A stretch of 5,601 nt of DNA from Frankiales bacterium (GTDB lineage: Bacteria; Actinomycetota; Actinomycetes; Mycobacteriales; SCTD01), in assembly GCA_025464915.1 (NCBI GenBank), contig JAODNF010000024.1, positions 1 to 5,601 on the forward strand. Direction: 5' to 3'. The notes beneath the pieces were generated by a model, which worked only from the letters and a program-made list of their open reading frames with translations, ran no database searches and had not been told where the DNA came from. A program made the position numbers and the translations under genes. Below, piece by piece: positions 1-5,153 of this stretch (the stretch's first letter is position 1; every line of letters begins with the position of its first letter).

Positions 1-524
1 TTGATGGAGACCTTGCGGCCGTTGATGCCCTTGTCGTTGACGTACTTCCAGTAGACGGTCAGCAGCTCGGAGGTCTTGGCGACGTGGTCGAAGTCGACGC
101 CGCTCACGTGCTTGGGGACGTGGAAGCCGAGTCGGATCTCGGTGTTCGTGATGCCGGTGCGATTGCCGGCGACCTGGCCGCTGCCCGTGGTGGAGGTGCT
201 CCCCGATCCTGACCCGCCGACGTTGGTGACGGGTGTGCCTGAGGTCGAGCCGGAGCCCGTTCCTCCCGTGGTCCCGCCGCCTGAGGTCGCGGACTGGCCA
301 ACACCCCCCGAGGTACCGGCGCCGGTGGTGCCTGTGCTCGCCGGACTCCCCGGACCGCCCGTACCACCGCCCGTGAGGCCGGTGGTGGAGCCGGCGGCTG
401 CCGCGGCCGGGCTGCCCGACTGGTCGAAGGCGTTGACCACGTCCTGGTGCGCGCCACACGCGGTGAGGGCGAGCACGAGCACCATGCCGGCAGTCAGCTG
501 CAGGGATCTGGGGCGCCTGGTCAC
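1..524 (-). CDS. ABC transporter solute-binding lipoprotein, branched-chain amino acid type (5' part only)
   Basis: The frame opens with GTG at 524-522 and runs off the left edge, giving the first 174 residues. GAGAGG at 536-531 lies 6 nt upstream and fixes this start. Residues 1-23 form a lipoprotein signal: a basic start (TRRPR), a hydrophobic stretch and the lipobox LTAC, so Cys23 would be lipidated and the protein held on the outer face of the membrane. Residues about 37-122 are a low-complexity Gly/Ser/Thr linker. The folded domain begins near residue 123 with GITNTEIRLGF, followed by YWKYVNDKGINGRKV around 158-172. This is the typical opening of the periplasmic-binding-protein type I (LivJ-like, Peripla_BP_6) family, which delivers amino acids, amides or small carboxylates to a LivHMGF-type permease. 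The ligand cannot be predicted and the permease genes are not visible. It is transcribed divergently from the TetR gene, which may control it (inference). Confidence 0.85.
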   Translation of the reverse strand, partial: MTRRPRSLQLTAGMVLVLALTACGAHQDVVNAFDQSGSPAAAAAGSTTGLTGGGTGGPGSPASTGTTGAGTSGGVGQSATSGGGTTGGTGSGSTSGTPVTNVGGSGSGSTSTTGSGQVAGNRTGITNTEIRLGFHVPKHVSGVDFDHVAKTSELLTVYWKYVNDKGINGRKVSI

Positions 525-569
525 GACGGTCCTCTCGCTTGTCCGTGTCTGTGGCGTTTCTGTAGTCTT

Positions 570-598
570 GTTATAGAGGCTGGAACGACAGGCCGCAA
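570..598 (-). promoter_or_regulatory. Candidate promoter of the solute-binding lipoprotein gene
   Basis: On the minus strand, TATAAC (575-570) resembles the -10 consensus at five of six positions. TTGCGG (598-593) is a -35 candidate matching only the TTG, and the spacer is exactly 17 nt. Transcription would start near 563, giving a leader of about 40 nt that contains the GAGAGG ribosome site. TATAAC is one of few AT-rich hexamers in this GC-rich gap. The assignment is by eye and the -35 is weak. Confidence 0.4.
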
Positions 599-610
599 GG
601 AAGGTTGCGG
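593..610. promoter_or_regulatory. Inverted repeat, candidate TetR operator
   Basis: CCGCAA-GGAAGG-TTGCGG is a perfect 6-bp inverted repeat with a 6-nt spacer, 16 nt before the TetR start codon. Its left arm coincides with the proposed -35 element of the divergent lipoprotein promoter. TetR repressors usually bind such short palindromes in the gap between their own gene and a divergent target, so this is the best operator candidate in the window. A perfect 6+6 match can arise by chance in GC-rich DNA. Alternatively it forms a hairpin just before the TetR ribosome site. Confidence 0.4.
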
Positions 611-626
611 GGGGGAACGCATCGGT

Positions 627-1328
627 ATGCGTCACGATGGGCACGTGAAGCCGCGCGAGCAGCACCTGGGACGGGAGGAGCTGCTCGAGCGCGCCCTCGC
701 GCTGATCGCCGCCGACGGGGTGGAGTCGCTCACTGTTCGGCGGCTCTGTGACTCCCTCGGGGTGGCCCCGCCCAGCATCTACTGGCAGGTCCGCAACAAG
801 GACGACCTGCTCCGGCTGTGCGCGGAGGAGGTCTTGGGTGCCATCCCGCTCCCCGGGCCCGAGCTCGGGGACTGGGCCGACCAGATGCGGGAGTTCGCCG
901 CGCGGTTCCGTCGGGCGATCCTCCGCTATCGCGGCCTTGCAGCCGTCGTCGTGCGCCTGCAACCGCTCGCTGCGTCCGTCTCCATCGCGGAGCAGCAGAT
1001 CGGGGTCCTGCTCGACGCCGGCTTCCCGCCGGAGAAGGCTGCGGCCGCCTTCACCGCGTTGAGCGTCTACACCGCCGGTCAGCTGCTCTTCATCGACGCC
1101 ATGGGTGGGGCTTACCAGGGGGATGCTGCCGTCGACACCCTGCTCGACAGGATCGAGGAAGCCGCCCCAGGCCCGCATCCGCACATCGACCAGGTGAACC
1201 GGCAGGGCCTCGACCACGGTCGCGCAGCCAGTCATGTCGACTACGGCCTCGAGCGGCTGCTGGACGGCCTTCGGCTCGACCTCGAGCGAGGGCGTCATCG
1301 CGCTTCCACCCCCCGGCGCCGGGCGTGA
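627..1328 (+). CDS. TetR-family transcriptional regulator
   Basis: A 233-residue DNA-binding repressor. Residues about 16-62 are the TetR N-terminal domain: helix 1 (ELLERALALIAADG), then the helix-turn-helix with SLTVRRLCDSLGVAP and SIYWQVRNKDDLL, the classic recognition helix plus the RNKDDLL cap. The remainder is a helical ligand-binding and dimerisation domain ending in GLERLLDGLRLDLE, which resembles the C-terminal half of the TetR/OtrR type (TetR_C). The inducer is unknown. The frame stays open upstream to an ATG at 447, but residues encoded before 627 look non-coding and would overlap the lipoprotein gene on the other strand. ATG 627 is preceded by a G-rich stretch (609-616) about 10 nt away; GTG 645 is a possible later start. 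It is divergent from the lipoprotein gene and convergent with the aldehyde dehydrogenase gene. Given the inverted repeat at 593-610, self-regulation and control of the lipoprotein gene are likely (inference). Confidence 0.9.
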   Translation: MRHDGHVKPREQHLGREELLERALALIAADGVESLTVRRLCDSLGVAPPSIYWQVRNKDDLLRLCAEEVLGAIPLPGPELGDWADQMREFAARFRRAILRYRGLAAVVVRLQPLAASVSIAEQQIGVLLDAGFPPEKAAAAFTALSVYTAGQLLFIDAMGGAYQGDAAVDTLLDRIEEAAPGPHPHIDQVNRQGLDHGRAASHVDYGLERLLDGLRLDLERGRHRASTPRRRA

Positions 1329-1338
1329 TGCCGGCTGC
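1316..1338. terminator. GC-rich hairpin between convergent genes (weak terminator candidate)
   Basis: GCCGG (1318-1322) pairs with CCGGC (1331-1335) around an 8-nt loop. The stem can be extended by two pairs past a bulged T at 1336. The hairpin spans the TetR stop codon and fills most of the 18-bp gap to the end of the convergent aldehyde dehydrogenase gene. There is no T-run on either side, so it would be an imperfect intrinsic terminator, perhaps working in both directions. Hairpins of this size are common by chance in such GC-rich DNA. Confidence 0.25.
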
Positions 1339-1346
1339 GCGACCAC

Positions 1347-2690
1347 TCAGTCGACCCGGTCGGCTTGCACGAAGACCGAGCGGGGGTTCGAGAGCTCTCG
1401 GAACCCGTGGACACCCTTGTAGCGGCCCATGCCGCTGGAGTTCACCCCGCCGAACGGGAGCCGGCCCTCGGCGTAGTGCAGGAGCACGTTGTTCACGGTG
1501 ACACCTCCTGAGGACGTGCGGTCCAGGACCTCGCTGACGAAGCTGTCGGTCCGGCTGAACACGTACATGGCCAGGGGCTTGCCGGTCTCGTCGATGTGCC
1601 CGATGGGCTCGTCCAGCGAGTCGTAGCCGAGCACCGGCAGCAGCGGGCCGAAGATCTCCTCTTGCATGATGCGGGCGGAGAGGGGAGGGTCGACGACGAT
1701 CGTCGGCTCGATGGTCAGGTCCGTGGGGTCGGACGCGCCGCCGCGGGCGACCGTGGCTCCGACCTCGACGGCTTCGGTGAGGTATCCGTTGACGCGAGCG
1801 AAGTTGCGCTCGTCCACGATGCGCGGGAGCCGATCGCGCCGCAGCTCCCCATCGTTGTAGAAGGCGGCGTCCACCTCGCGGCACAACGCTTCGAGCAGCT
1901 CCGCCTGCCGGTTCTTGGGGACCCAGACGTGGTCGACGGACAGGCACAGCTGGCCGGCGTTGCTGAACCGTGCGGCCACGATCTTCGCGGCCGCGTCCGC
2001 GAGGTCGTACTCGGCGTCGAGGATGGCCGGGCACTTCCCGCCGAGCTCGAGCGTCACGCTGGTCAAGTTCCTGGCGGCAGCCGCCATGACTCGCTTGCCG
2101 ACTGCGGGGCTGCCCGTGAAGAAGACGTGGTCGAAGGGCAGCTCCTGCAGGCGCTCGGCCACCTCGACGCCCCCCTCCACCACGGCGACCTCGTCCTGGG
2201 CGAACACCGCGCCGAGGATCTCCGCGACGATCCGTGACACCCCCGGCTGCATCTCGTTGGGCTTCACGACCGCCGCGTTGCCCGCCGCGACGATGGCGAC
2301 GAGCGGCCCGAGGACCAGGGCGAAGGGGAAGTTCCAGGGGCCGAGCAGCAGCACGACACCGCGCGGCTCGTACTGCACGTAGGTCTCGTTGCCTGCGAAC
2401 ACCGGCGAGGGCTCGACGTGCTCCCGCTGCATCCAGTCGTCGAGCCCCGCGATGGCCGTCTCGAGCTCGGACAGGACGCTCTGGATCTCGGGGTTGCGCA
2501 GGCCGCGGCGGGCCCGTCGCATGTCGCGGTGAAGCGCCTCGTCGATCTCGTCAGCCCTGCGGGTGATCTCGTCGCGCAGCCGGGCCAGGCGTCCCGCTCG
2601 CTGCTCGGCGGTCTGCCGCTTGAGCGCCGTGCGGTTCGCGCGCTGGGCGGCGAACACGCGCGAGATGTGGTCCTGCGAGTCGGTGCTCAC
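1347..2690 (-). CDS. NAD(P)-dependent aldehyde dehydrogenase, ALDH3-like
   Basis: A complete 447-residue cytosolic aldehyde dehydrogenase that would oxidise an aldehyde to the carboxylate with NAD(P)+. Its length fits the short ALDH class 3 group (about 450-480 residues, including coniferyl- and fatty-aldehyde enzymes). Visible motifs are GPWNFP at 117-122 (Asn120 in the oxyanion hole), KPNE at 143-146, the cofactor loop GSPAVG at 193-198, LELGGK with general base Glu215, the catalytic Cys249 in NAGQLC (Leu where Thr is common), and EEIFGP at 344-349. The C-terminal NSSGMGRYKGVHGFRELSNPRSV is a hallmark of the ALDH3 branch. All catalytic residues are present, so it should be active. The GTG start at 2690 has AGGGAGG at 2705-2699, 8 nt upstream. 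It overlaps the stop of the upstream hydrolase gene by four bases, so the two are probably translationally coupled. The exact aldehyde is unknown. Confidence 0.92.
   Translation of the reverse strand: MSTDSQDHISRVFAAQRANRTALKRQTAEQRAGRLARLRDEITRRADEIDEALHRDMRRARRGLRNPEIQSVLSELETAIAGLDDWMQREHVEPSPVFAGNETYVQYEPRGVVLLLGPWNFPFALVLGPLVAIVAAGNAAVVKPNEMQPGVSRIVAEILGAVFAQDEVAVVEGGVEVAERLQELPFDHVFFTGSPAVGKRVMAAAARNLTSVTLELGGKCPAILDAEYDLADAAAKIVAARFSNAGQLCLSVDHVWVPKNRQAELLEALCREVDAAFYNDGELRRDRLPRIVDERNFARVNGYLTEAVEVGATVARGGASDPTDLTIEPTIVVDPPLSARIMQEEIFGPLLPVLGYDSLDEPIGHIDETGKPLAMYVFSRTDSFVSEVLDRTSSGGVTVNNVLLHYAEGRLPFGGVNSSGMGRYKGVHGFRELSNPRSVFVQADRVD
2687..2690 (-). promoter_or_regulatory. GTGA stop/start overlap (translational coupling)
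   Basis: The GTG start of the aldehyde dehydrogenase (2690-2688) and the TGA stop of the hydrolase (2689-2687) share four bases. AGGGAGG at 2705-2699, inside the end of the hydrolase gene, is the ribosome site. Such overlaps normally mark one transcript with coupled translation, so the two proteins are probably made together. Confidence 0.8.
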
Positions 2691-4393
2691 GGGGCGGGCC
2701 TCCCTGGGTCAATGCCGGCGCTCGAGAGCTGTCGAAGGGCACGCACGAGGACAGCGCCGAGAAGCACGACCAGGGTGGCAGCAGGTAGCTGACGCGACGG
2801 GCCGGTGGCCGCGAGCAAGGTGCCTCGAGACGCAGGCCGGCCGGTGGTCGGGTGGCCTGATCCGGTCGCGGCGGTGCCCGCTCTGCTGGCCGCGTAGAAG
2901 GAGGTCGCCGTGATGGAGGGGCAGCCGGCGACGGCGGGCGCGCCGCCGATGCTCGAAGCGCAGGCCCGGTGCATCAGGTCGGTGGCATCGACGGGCAGCA
3001 GGGAGCCCTTGCGGACGGCCGCTTCGATGCTGGCGTGCATCTTGTCCACGTACGCCTGGTGAGTGGGATAGAGCTGGCTCAGCTGGACCGGCGAGAAGGG
3101 AACGGTCTCGCCGAACAGGGCACACGTCGGGCCGATGTAGGTGGCGACAGGAACGTCGAGCACGGGTGAGCGGAGTCCGCCGAGGGTGTTGAGGAACTGG
3201 TCGTGCTGGAAGTTGCTGCTGCTCCCGAAGGGTGCGGAGACGAACGGCGACGCGAAGGAGATGGACGGGAAGGCCGGAGCGCTCTTGCCGCGCATCATCC
3301 AGTCCTTCGCGGCTTGGAGGGCGGCGTCGTTGGCGTACCTGTGCGGGTAGGAGTCACCGGTGGGCAGGCAGGTCACCGAGGTGGCAGCTGCGGGTAGGGC
3401 CTCCTGACCGTAGTTGCCAGCGTCGGCCTGCATCTCGCGGTTGCCCGGGATGCTGGGGGCCAGGCCGAGCTGGTTGGTGTTGGTCCAGGCCTCCTCGTAC
3501 TTGGACTGCCAAGAGTCCTCGTGCGAGCTGCCCGCAAGCATCCAGATCCGCAGGTTCGGCGCAGACGTCGTCGGCGCCGGACGGGCGGTCTCCTCGCTCC
3601 ACAGCTTGATCGTGGGCACCCGCGGACGGCAGCTGAGGTCGGCGGCGCCGACGTCGGCGTCGATGATCACGGAGTCGAGCACCCGGGCGGCGGCGTCCGC
3701 CCCGTTGCACAAGTAGCCGTCGAGGCGCTGCGCGGACTGCGACTGCCCGTAGCCGATGACGTGCCGGACGGCGATCCCGGCGACGGGGTTGGTGCGACCG
3801 GGATGCGCGATCGCCTGCACGGCTTGGGAGTAGATGTCGAAGCTGTAGTCGTCCCCGGGGTGGTGCAGCGACCCGTACCGCGCAGCATCGAAGCCCTGCA
3901 GCGAGGTCGGTGAGCACGCCTGCACCCCGGGCACGGGTGACTTGTTGCCGCACACGCCCGTCTCCTGGGCCCCGACCGTGACGTAGACGTCGCCGGAGCT
4001 CATGGCATAGGGGTGCGCCCACACCCAGCCCAGCGGGATCTCGTACTGAGCGGTGACGTTGGACCACTCCACGACCGCGGTGCCGCTGGCCTTGCGCGGG
4101 TTGACCGGTCGCATCACCTGGATCCGGACCTTGTACGACGCCGGGGGCGCGGAGGTGCCGTAGGCCCTGGCGGTACCGGAGATGAAGTACTCAGCCTGCT
4201 CGTAGCCGTAGTCCTTGAGCGACCAGGGCCACTCGTTGAAGGCGCGGCCGTGCGTGCCGCCGGTGACGGGGCCTTGGACGGTCGGGGTCGGCTCCGAGGC
4301 GCGGTTGCTCGCGGACGCCTGCCGTGGCAGCAGCACCGCGGAGAGGATCATGCCGATCAGCACGAGGGTGCGAACGTGCGCTCGGTCTGCCAT
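2687..4393 (-). CDS. Secreted alpha/beta-hydrolase-domain protein with apparent C-terminal wall-sorting signal
   Basis: A 568-residue exported hydrolase resembling the 'alpha/beta hydrolase domain' family (PF20091-like). Residues 1 to about 28 are a signal peptide: basic start, LVLIGMILSAVLL core and a QASA cleavage region. The nucleophile elbow reads GYGQSQSA (214-221), placing Ser218 as catalytic in a GxSxS variant of GxSxG. Glu268 (LWSEE) and His291 (AGSSHED) are plausible triad partners by order and context. Eight cysteines lie after the signal peptide and could form disulfides outside the cell. The C-terminus has a Gly/Thr/Ser-rich spacer, LAATG at 527-531, a hydrophobic stretch at 536-550 and Arg551/Arg554, as in LAxTG substrates of class E sortases. 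It probably cleaves an ester or related bond; the substrate is unknown. I chose ATG 4393 over an in-frame GTG at 4456 because it has GGAG 5 nt upstream and places the signal peptide correctly. It is the first gene of an operon with the aldehyde dehydrogenase. Confidence 0.82.
   Translation of the reverse strand: MADRAHVRTLVLIGMILSAVLLPRQASASNRASEPTPTVQGPVTGGTHGRAFNEWPWSLKDYGYEQAEYFISGTARAYGTSAPPASYKVRIQVMRPVNPRKASGTAVVEWSNVTAQYEIPLGWVWAHPYAMSSGDVYVTVGAQETGVCGNKSPVPGVQACSPTSLQGFDAARYGSLHHPGDDYSFDIYSQAVQAIAHPGRTNPVAGIAVRHVIGYGQSQSAQRLDGYLCNGADAAARVLDSVIIDADVGAADLSCRPRVPTIKLWSEETARPAPTTSAPNLRIWMLAGSSHEDSWQSKYEEAWTNTNQLGLAPSIPGNREMQADAGNYGQEALPAAATSVTCLPTGDSYPHRYANDAALQAAKDWMMRGKSAPAFPSISFASPFVSAPFGSSSNFQHDQFLNTLGGLRSPVLDVPVATYIGPTCALFGETVPFSPVQLSQLYPTHQAYVDKMHASIEAAVRKGSLLPVDATDLMHRACASSIGGAPAVAGCPSITATSFYAASRAGTAATGSGHPTTGRPASRGTLLAATGPSRQLPAATLVVLLGAVLVRALRQLSSAGIDPGRPAP
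2690..2815 (-). other. LAATG-type cell-wall sorting signal at hydrolase C-terminus
   Basis: The codons at 2815-2801 read LAATG, matching the LAxTG motif recognised by class E sortases of actinobacteria. They are followed by six residues, a hydrophobic helix (ATLVVLLGAVLV) and Arg-containing residues, the usual order of a sorting signal. A 14-residue tail follows the last Arg, which is longer than usual. If real, the hydrolase is covalently attached to peptidoglycan. Otherwise the helix is a plain membrane anchor. Confidence 0.5.
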
Positions 4394-4486
4394 GAGGACT
4401 CCAAGGTCAACTCGGCGGGGAGGTGCTGGTCGGTCGGACTTCGACGTGGAAGGCACAACTCCTGCATAACTCGCTGAATGAGATAG

Positions 4487-4492
4487 ATGATA
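4487..4492 (-). promoter_or_regulatory. Candidate -10 element for the hydrolase-aldehyde dehydrogenase operon
   Basis: TATCAT on the minus strand (4492-4487) matches the -10 consensus at five of six positions. It lies in a short AT-rich island (4461-4495) within otherwise GC-rich DNA, between the end of the small unknown gene and the hydrolase start. No good -35 is seen at 16-19 nt. Transcription would start near 4480, leaving a leader of about 87 nt. An 11-bp palindrome, CGCTC-c-GAGCG (4525-4535), lies about 33 nt further upstream and could be an activator or repressor site. Confidence 0.3.
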
Positions 4493-4559
4493 TGGACGGC
4501 GTCCGGCCCGCCAGGGGCTGTCCGCGCTCCGAGCGTGGTTGTGCCGACCCCAGCGAGTA

Positions 4560-4576
4560 ACGCCCCGGGCGGGCGT
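4560..4576 (-). terminator. Hairpin after the small unknown gene (terminator candidate)
   Basis: ACGCCC (minus strand 4576-4571) pairs with GGGCGT (4565-4560) across a 5-nt loop, starting only 2 nt after the TGA stop of the 128-residue protein. The stem is six pairs, five of them G-C. No proper T-run follows, as is common for actinobacterial terminators. It would separate the small gene from the hydrolase operon downstream on the same strand. Confidence 0.4.
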
Positions 4577-4578
4577 GA

Positions 4579-4965
4579 TCAGTCGGTAAAGGTGCCCTCC
4601 AGCACGGCGCTGGCCACGCGCATCGCGCCGGCAGTGCGGCGCAGGTCGACGGCGTCGCGGAGCTCCAGGATCTCCAGCAGCGGCCGGAGGCTGTCGGTCA
4701 TGCTCCGGGTGCGCGCGTACTCGGCGGCAGTCAGCGCGAGACCGGTCCGCAGCTGCTGCTCACCGGTCGCCCGTCCTCGCGCCACATCGTTCCTCACCTG
4801 GGACGCCAGCGTCTTGAGGATGTCGAGGAAGTCGCTGATGCCCTCGTCCGAGGGAATGCGGCCCTCTGCCTGCAAGCGGTCGCACTCCTGCGTCACGTGC
4901 GTGAGGTACGCGACGAAGTCCTCGCCGTCCTCGAGCGTGTAGGGCGTGGTGGTCAGAACCCCCAT
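4579..4965 (-). CDS. Small conserved-looking hypothetical protein (128 aa)
   Basis: I do not recognise the family. The protein has 128 residues, no signal peptide, no membrane segment and no cysteine except Cys28. It looks almost wholly helical: helices around 13-33 (GEDFVAYLTHVTQECDRLQAE), 42-60, 67-90 and 92-122, many with alternating charged and hydrophobic faces that suggest a helical bundle. It is rich in Arg, Asp, Glu and Leu. ATG 4965 is supported by AGAGG (4976-4972), 6 nt upstream, with a further purine-rich stretch (GGAGGAGA) before it. Codons show the strong third-position G/C typical of real genes here. It is divergent from the CoA-transferase gene and lies upstream of the hydrolase operon on the same strand, 185 nt apart with a hairpin between, so it is probably a separate transcript. 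No function is assigned. Confidence 0.7.
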   Translation of the reverse strand: MGVLTTTPYTLEDGEDFVAYLTHVTQECDRLQAEGRIPSDEGISDFLDILKTLASQVRNDVARGRATGEQQLRTGLALTAAEYARTRSMTDSLRPLLEILELRDAVDLRRTAGAMRVASAVLEGTFTD

Positions 4966-5031
4966 GACTTGCCTCTTCTCCTCCGGCGACGTCGGCGGCG
5001 GGACGATAGCGGTTATTCAGTCAACTTGTTA

Positions 5032-5050
5032 GCCGGTCCCATGCCGGTCC
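5032..5050. repeat. Two direct repeats GCCGGTCC, 11 bp apart
   Basis: GCCGGTCC occurs at 5032-5039 and again at 5043-5050. The period of 11 bp is about one helical turn, so both copies face the same side of the DNA. They lie in the 188-bp gap between the divergent small unknown gene and the CoA-transferase gene, where a regulator would bind. No clear sigma-70-like promoter was found in this gap for either gene. Confidence 0.35.
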
Positions 5051-5153
5051 TGGTCTGCCCCCGCATCTGAAAGAGCCGTTCTCGACGGGTCGCTCCCACA
5101 GGGCCCCGTGCCGGGTTACGTTCGGCCACCACTTCTCCCGCGAGGTCTGATCG

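Noticed and set aside
447..626. N-terminal extension of the TetR gene to ATG 447
   Set aside because: The added residues look like random translation, overlap the lipoprotein gene on the other strand, and are not part of any TetR domain.
1312..1323. 12-bp perfect palindrome CCCGGCGCCGGG
   Set aside because: It lies inside the last TetR codons and is made only of G and C, so it is expected by chance in this composition. It is not in a promoter region.
1090..2034. Long minus-strand frame of 314 residues inside the aldehyde dehydrogenase gene
   Set aside because: It is Arg/Pro/Gly-rich without motifs and lies in another frame of a clear aldehyde dehydrogenase, a common shadow in GC-rich DNA. 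The same holds for the other long overlapping frames in this window (for example 1596-2237 plus, 3354-4067 minus, 5021-5470 minus).
4394..4456. Longer hydrolase start at GTG 4456
   Set aside because: It adds 21 polar residues before the signal peptide and its only purine-rich site is 2 nt away. ATG 4393 has GGAG at a workable distance and a normal signal peptide directly after it.
5019..5024. TTGACT on the minus strand as a -35 for the small unknown gene
   Set aside because: At 16-18 nt downstream the sequence is pure G/C. The only TANNNT hexamer, TATCGT, is 10 nt away, too close for a sigma-70-type promoter.
5117..5122. TACGTT as a -10 for the CoA-transferase gene
   Set aside because: It matches the loose TANNNT pattern, but no -35-like hexamer is found at the proper distance and the surroundings are not AT-rich.
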